DNA of 21,716 nucleotides from CAIXYX01 sp043806415 (GTDB lineage: Archaea > Micrarchaeota > Micrarchaeia > Anstonellales > Anstonellaceae): positions 1-21,716 of the forward strand of contig JAZDHB010000118.1 in the NCBI GenBank assembly GCA_043806415.1. The letters run 5' to 3'. The notes below the pieces were generated by a model. That model was not told where the DNA came from. It did no database searches and was given only the letters and a program-made list of their open reading frames with translations. Positions 19,477 through 21,716 of the stretch are shown here, piece by piece; positions within the stretch are counted from its first letter, which is position 1, and every line of letters begins with the position of its first letter. The translations under genes and the position numbers were made by a program.

Positions 19477-20658
19477 TCATTCCTTCTTTGCCAGCACCAG
19501 GATCTTCATGATCTCCTTCTCGCCCAGGCCCAGCGCCCGGCCCCGCATGAGCTTGCGGATGTTGGCCATCTCCTGCTCTTTGAGCAGCAGCGCGCCCACG
19601 ATCACGCCGACGCCTAGCCCTGAGCGCGTGAAGGCCTTGAGGCCCTCGCGGGCCGTGTTCTGGGCCAGCGCCACCTCCAGCATCGAGAGCCGGCCGGTCT
19701 GTTTGTATTCCTCGAGCGCGCCCGAGAGGGGCAGCTTGCGCTTGAGCTTGCCGAGCATGTCCTGTGAATCCTTGCGCTTGGCGATCTCGTTCCATTCCCG
19801 CTCGCCGATCGTCCCGCCGTCCACCAGGTATTTTCGGATGGCCGAGGGCTTCTCCCCCGCCGCCGACAGCCTCATGACCGTGCTCAGGTTCTTCTCGTCC
19901 GCCAGCCGGTCGAGGAGTTTTTTCACCTGCCTGGAATCCCGGTCCTGGCCCACTGCGAGGGTGCCGGCCAGACCGAACGGATACGCGTCCAGCGCGTCGT
20001 GCAGGGTCGAGAGCGCTTTCTCCCCCCCGCCCTCGCGCAGGCGCTTCTTGGCTTCCAGGTAGGCTTTCTGGCCCGGCTCGGAGGCGATGAGCGCGCCGCC
20101 GAATCCGCCCACCCCCAATTTGAGGAGGAACGCGTCCGGGTCCTTGGCCTCGAGCAGGCCGCGCAAATCATTCTCGTCCAGCGTGCCGGCGATGACCAGG
20201 TACGGCTCGATGTCCTCGAAGCGCTTTCCTTGCGCGCGCGCGAGCAGCACGGTCTTGACGTTGTGCGCGTCCCAGCGCGAGAGCATGGCCTGCACGATGC
20301 CCTGCCCGTCCTTGGGCGTGAGCTTGAGCAGCGCTTTCGCGAACTTGGAGAAATGCCGGCTCGTGGCCAGCTCCACCAGATCCTCGCCCTTGAACTTGAG
20401 CGAGAGGGCCACAAGGTCCTCCTTGTAGACGCCCCGTTCGAGCATCTCGACGATTTCCTGCGTGTTGCCCGCCCGGATAAGCTCCTGCATCTGCGCCGGC
20501 GTGAGGAATTTCGATGCCAGCGCGTGCACCCGCGCGTTCGCGTATCCGTAGATGAGGGGCCTGAATTTGAAGCCTCCGGACAGGGCGTTCGCTGCCCGGT
20601 CCAGCGCACCCGGCCCATTCCGGCTTCCGGCCTGTCCACCTGTTTTCGAATTCATCAT
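19477..20658 (-). CDS. atpC: A-type ATP synthase subunit C, 393 aa
   Basis: The funnel-shaped subunit that joins the central stalk to the membrane ring (eukaryotic d homologue). The family start is Tyr-Gly-Tyr-Ala-Asn-Ala-Arg-Val-His-Ala-Leu near residues 37-47, followed by repeated helical units such as Leu-Thr-Pro-Ala-Gln-Met-Gln-Glu-Leu and Arg-His-Phe-Ser-Lys-Phe. It ends with Lys-Glu-Gln-Glu-Met-Ala-Asn-Ile-Arg-Lys-Leu-Met-Arg-Gly, as in C subunits. The first 30 residues are Gly/Asn/Ser-rich and look disordered. Two tandem ATGs (20658, 20655) are possible starts; the length is slightly above the usual 350 or so. Confidence 0.92.
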   Translation of the reverse strand: MMNSKTGGQAGSRNGPGALDRAANALSGGFKFRPLIYGYANARVHALASKFLTPAQMQELIRAGNTQEIVEMLERGVYKEDLVALSLKFKGEDLVELATSRHFSKFAKALLKLTPKDGQGIVQAMLSRWDAHNVKTVLLARAQGKRFEDIEPYLVIAGTLDENDLRGLLEAKDPDAFLLKLGVGGFGGALIASEPGQKAYLEAKKRLREGGGEKALSTLHDALDAYPFGLAGTLAVGQDRDSRQVKKLLDRLADEKNLSTVMRLSAAGEKPSAIRKYLVDGGTIGEREWNEIAKRKDSQDMLGKLKRKLPLSGALEEYKQTGRLSMLEVALAQNTAREGLKAFTRSGLGVGVIVGALLLKEQEMANIRKLMRGRALGLGEKEIMKILVLAKKE

Positions 20659-20685
20659 CCATCGACCCGTCCATCTGCTGCCTGT

Positions 20686-21402
20686 TTAGCGTTTGCTCCC
20701 CCTTGCCTTCGTTTTGCGGCCCGGCTTGGCCCGTCCGCTTTTTCTCCCGAGCGCGGCGCGCCGGCTCTTTGGCGCCCTTGCGCGCCTTTTCGCGCCCGTC
20801 CGCGCGCCCAAGGACGCGCCCACCTCGACATCCTCTTCCTGGGCGAAGAGGCGGGCGTAGATCTCGCGCTCGATCTCCTCTTTCCTGGCCTCGAATTGGG
20901 CCTCGAGGGTGAAGTCCACGCCGATGCGCCCGTCGGCCGTCTCGGCGCGCACGCCGCCTGCGCATTCAAGCGGTTCGGAAGACACGCGCATCCCGCTCGA
21001 AGAGAGGAGCGAGCGGTCCTGCGCGTTCGTGCGCAGGACTCCGTTCGCGCCCAATTCGTCGAGCGCCTCCTGTGCCCACTTTTTGAGCTTGCGGGCATAC
21101 GCGGATTTTCTCGTCTGGGCCGCGTATCTCTCCCACACGCGCTGCCGGTTGGCGCGCACGGCCTCCTCTTTCGCGTCCGAGCGGATCTTCTGGGCCTCGA
21201 TCTGGGCATTGGCGAGCCGTTCGGCTCCCTCGGAGGAGGCGAACTTCTCGGCCTCCTGGCGGGCCTCGCGGACCGTCTTGTCCGCCATCGCCTTGGCCTC
21301 GCGGACCGTCTTCTGGGCGTCCTCGTGGGCGTCCCTGACGACGCTTGCGCTCTTGGTGGCGGCCCTATGCTCGATCTCGCGGCATAGTTGCTCAAGGCTC
21401 AT
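20686..21402 (-). CDS. atpE: A-type ATP synthase subunit E (peripheral stalk) with basic tail, 238 aa
   Basis: Subunit E pairs with H to form the stator stalk. Residues 1-105 are a long charged coiled coil, including an 11-residue repeat (Lys-Thr-Val-Arg-Glu-Ala at 31-36 and again at 42-47) encoded by a 17-bp direct repeat at 21263-21279 and 21296-21312. A globular part follows at about 110-195 with Asp-Gly-Arg-Ile-Gly-Val-Asp and Phe-Glu-Ala-Arg-Lys-Glu-Glu-Ile-Glu, as the family has. The last 38 or so residues are unusual: almost only Lys, Arg, Ala, Gly, Ser and Pro. GGAGG lies seven to nine bases before the ATG. It lies 40 bases after atpK. Confidence 0.9.
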   Translation of the reverse strand: MSLEQLCREIEHRAATKSASVVRDAHEDAQKTVREAKAMADKTVREARQEAEKFASSEGAERLANAQIEAQKIRSDAKEEAVRANRQRVWERYAAQTRKSAYARKLKKWAQEALDELGANGVLRTNAQDRSLLSSSGMRVSSEPLECAGGVRAETADGRIGVDFTLEAQFEARKEEIEREIYARLFAQEEDVEVGASLGARTGAKRRARAPKSRRAALGRKSGRAKPGRKTKARGSKR

Positions 21403-21442
21403 GCAATCCCTCCGGTACTGGCGGCTTCTTCATCCTCGGCCT

Positions 21443-21706
21443 TCAGGTCGGGGCGGCGGCCGCCGCCGCGCCGGCGACGCCCAGATAGTCCTTCATCATC
21501 AGGGCCACCACGAATCCCAAAATCAGGATGATTTCAGGCAGGGCCATGTAGACGATAAGCTTGAAGGTCTCTTCCGGCCTCTCGGCCAGCACGCCCATGA
21601 TGGAGGCGCCGATCGTCGCCTGCGCCCATGCCGTCGCAATCGCGCTTCCGGCCATCGTCATGCCGATGCCAATCGCAACGGCTCCTTCTTTGTCCAATAC
21701 TACCAT
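21443..21706 (-). CDS. atpK: A-type ATP synthase subunit K (membrane rotor ring), 87 aa
   Basis: The proteolipid whose ring carries ions across the membrane. There are two membrane helices, about 8-40 and 48-72, joined by a short polar loop with Glu-Arg-Pro-Glu-Glu. The ion-carrying carboxylate is Glu58 in Met-Ala-Leu-Pro-Glu-Ile-Ile, and Gln29 in helix 1 is at the place where a glutamine helps bind ions in Na+-type rings. The residue after Glu58 is Ile, not the Thr of Na+-specific rings. It ends in an Ala-rich tail. The frame is complete: GGTG, seven to ten bases before the ATG, is just inside the window edge. It is the 8-kDa two-helix form, not a duplicated one. Confidence 0.95.
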   Translation of the reverse strand: MVVLDKEGAVAIGIGMTMAGSAIATAWAQATIGASIMGVLAERPEETFKLIVYMALPEIILILGFVVALMMKDYLGVAGAAAAAAPT

Positions 21707-21716
21707 ATTCTACACC

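Noticed and set aside
19999..21387. 462-codon open frame on the plus strand
   Set aside because: It is antisense to atpC and atpE and has no promoter, ribosome site or recognisable motif.

Overview
The window looks archaeal, most likely a GC-rich member of the DPANN superphylum (Micrarchaeota-like; the lineage is inferred from gene content, not from a search). Evidence: an A-type (V/A) ATP synthase operon; a tRNA-Gln split by a canonical bulge-helix-bulge intron; archaeal-type UMP kinase, Mre11, translin-like protein and a pantoate-kinase-like GHMP protein; TATA boxes 22-30 nt upstream of start codons with almost no leader; and GGTG/GGTGATC ribosome binding sites inside operons.

Layout. 1-2774 (+ strand): the tail of an unknown gene, two unrecognised proteins, and a nitrilase-fold gene that is frameshifted and lacks its catalytic residues. 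2795-6103 (- strand): superoxide dismutase and a large MgtA-type P-type ATPase. 6421-9427 (+): a circularly permuted YlqF/RbgA-like GTPase with a long basic disordered tail, then a tandem ThyX-like protein. 9467-10798: a translin-family protein and UMP kinase, divergent from one palindromic TATA box. 10799-11107: about 300 bp with no gene, packed with strong hairpins. 11108-12814 (-): a family 2 glycosyltransferase, a divergent pantoate kinase and a 24-residue membrane microprotein. 12926-14300 (+): Mre11 nuclease and the intron-containing tRNA-Gln(UUG). 14404-21706 (-): ATP synthase genes in transcription order K-E-C-F-A-B-unknown 77-aa ORF-D, then a tiny zinc-ribbon protein. Any I and H subunit genes would lie beyond the right edge.

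How the genes fit together. The ATP synthase genes are tightly spaced with their own Shine-Dalgarno sites, so they form one operon. It ends in a hairpin plus T-tract facing the tRNA. The remaining genes are mostly single transcription units for housekeeping roles: nucleotide metabolism, ribosome assembly, DNA repair, oxidative stress and magnesium uptake.

Most unusual points. (1) A 128-bp element between atpD and the zinc-ribbon gene has perfect 14-bp inverted ends and mutually exclusive internal pairings. It may be a structured 5' leader or an IS605-like non-autonomous element. (2) The start regions of both atpD and mre11 are duplicated next to a hairpin, each creating a mini-ORF just upstream. 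(3) There is a multi-stem RNA-like region at 10858-11057. (4) An unrecognised 77-aa ORF sits inside the ATP synthase operon. (5) A nitrilase-like gene has lost all three catalytic residues.
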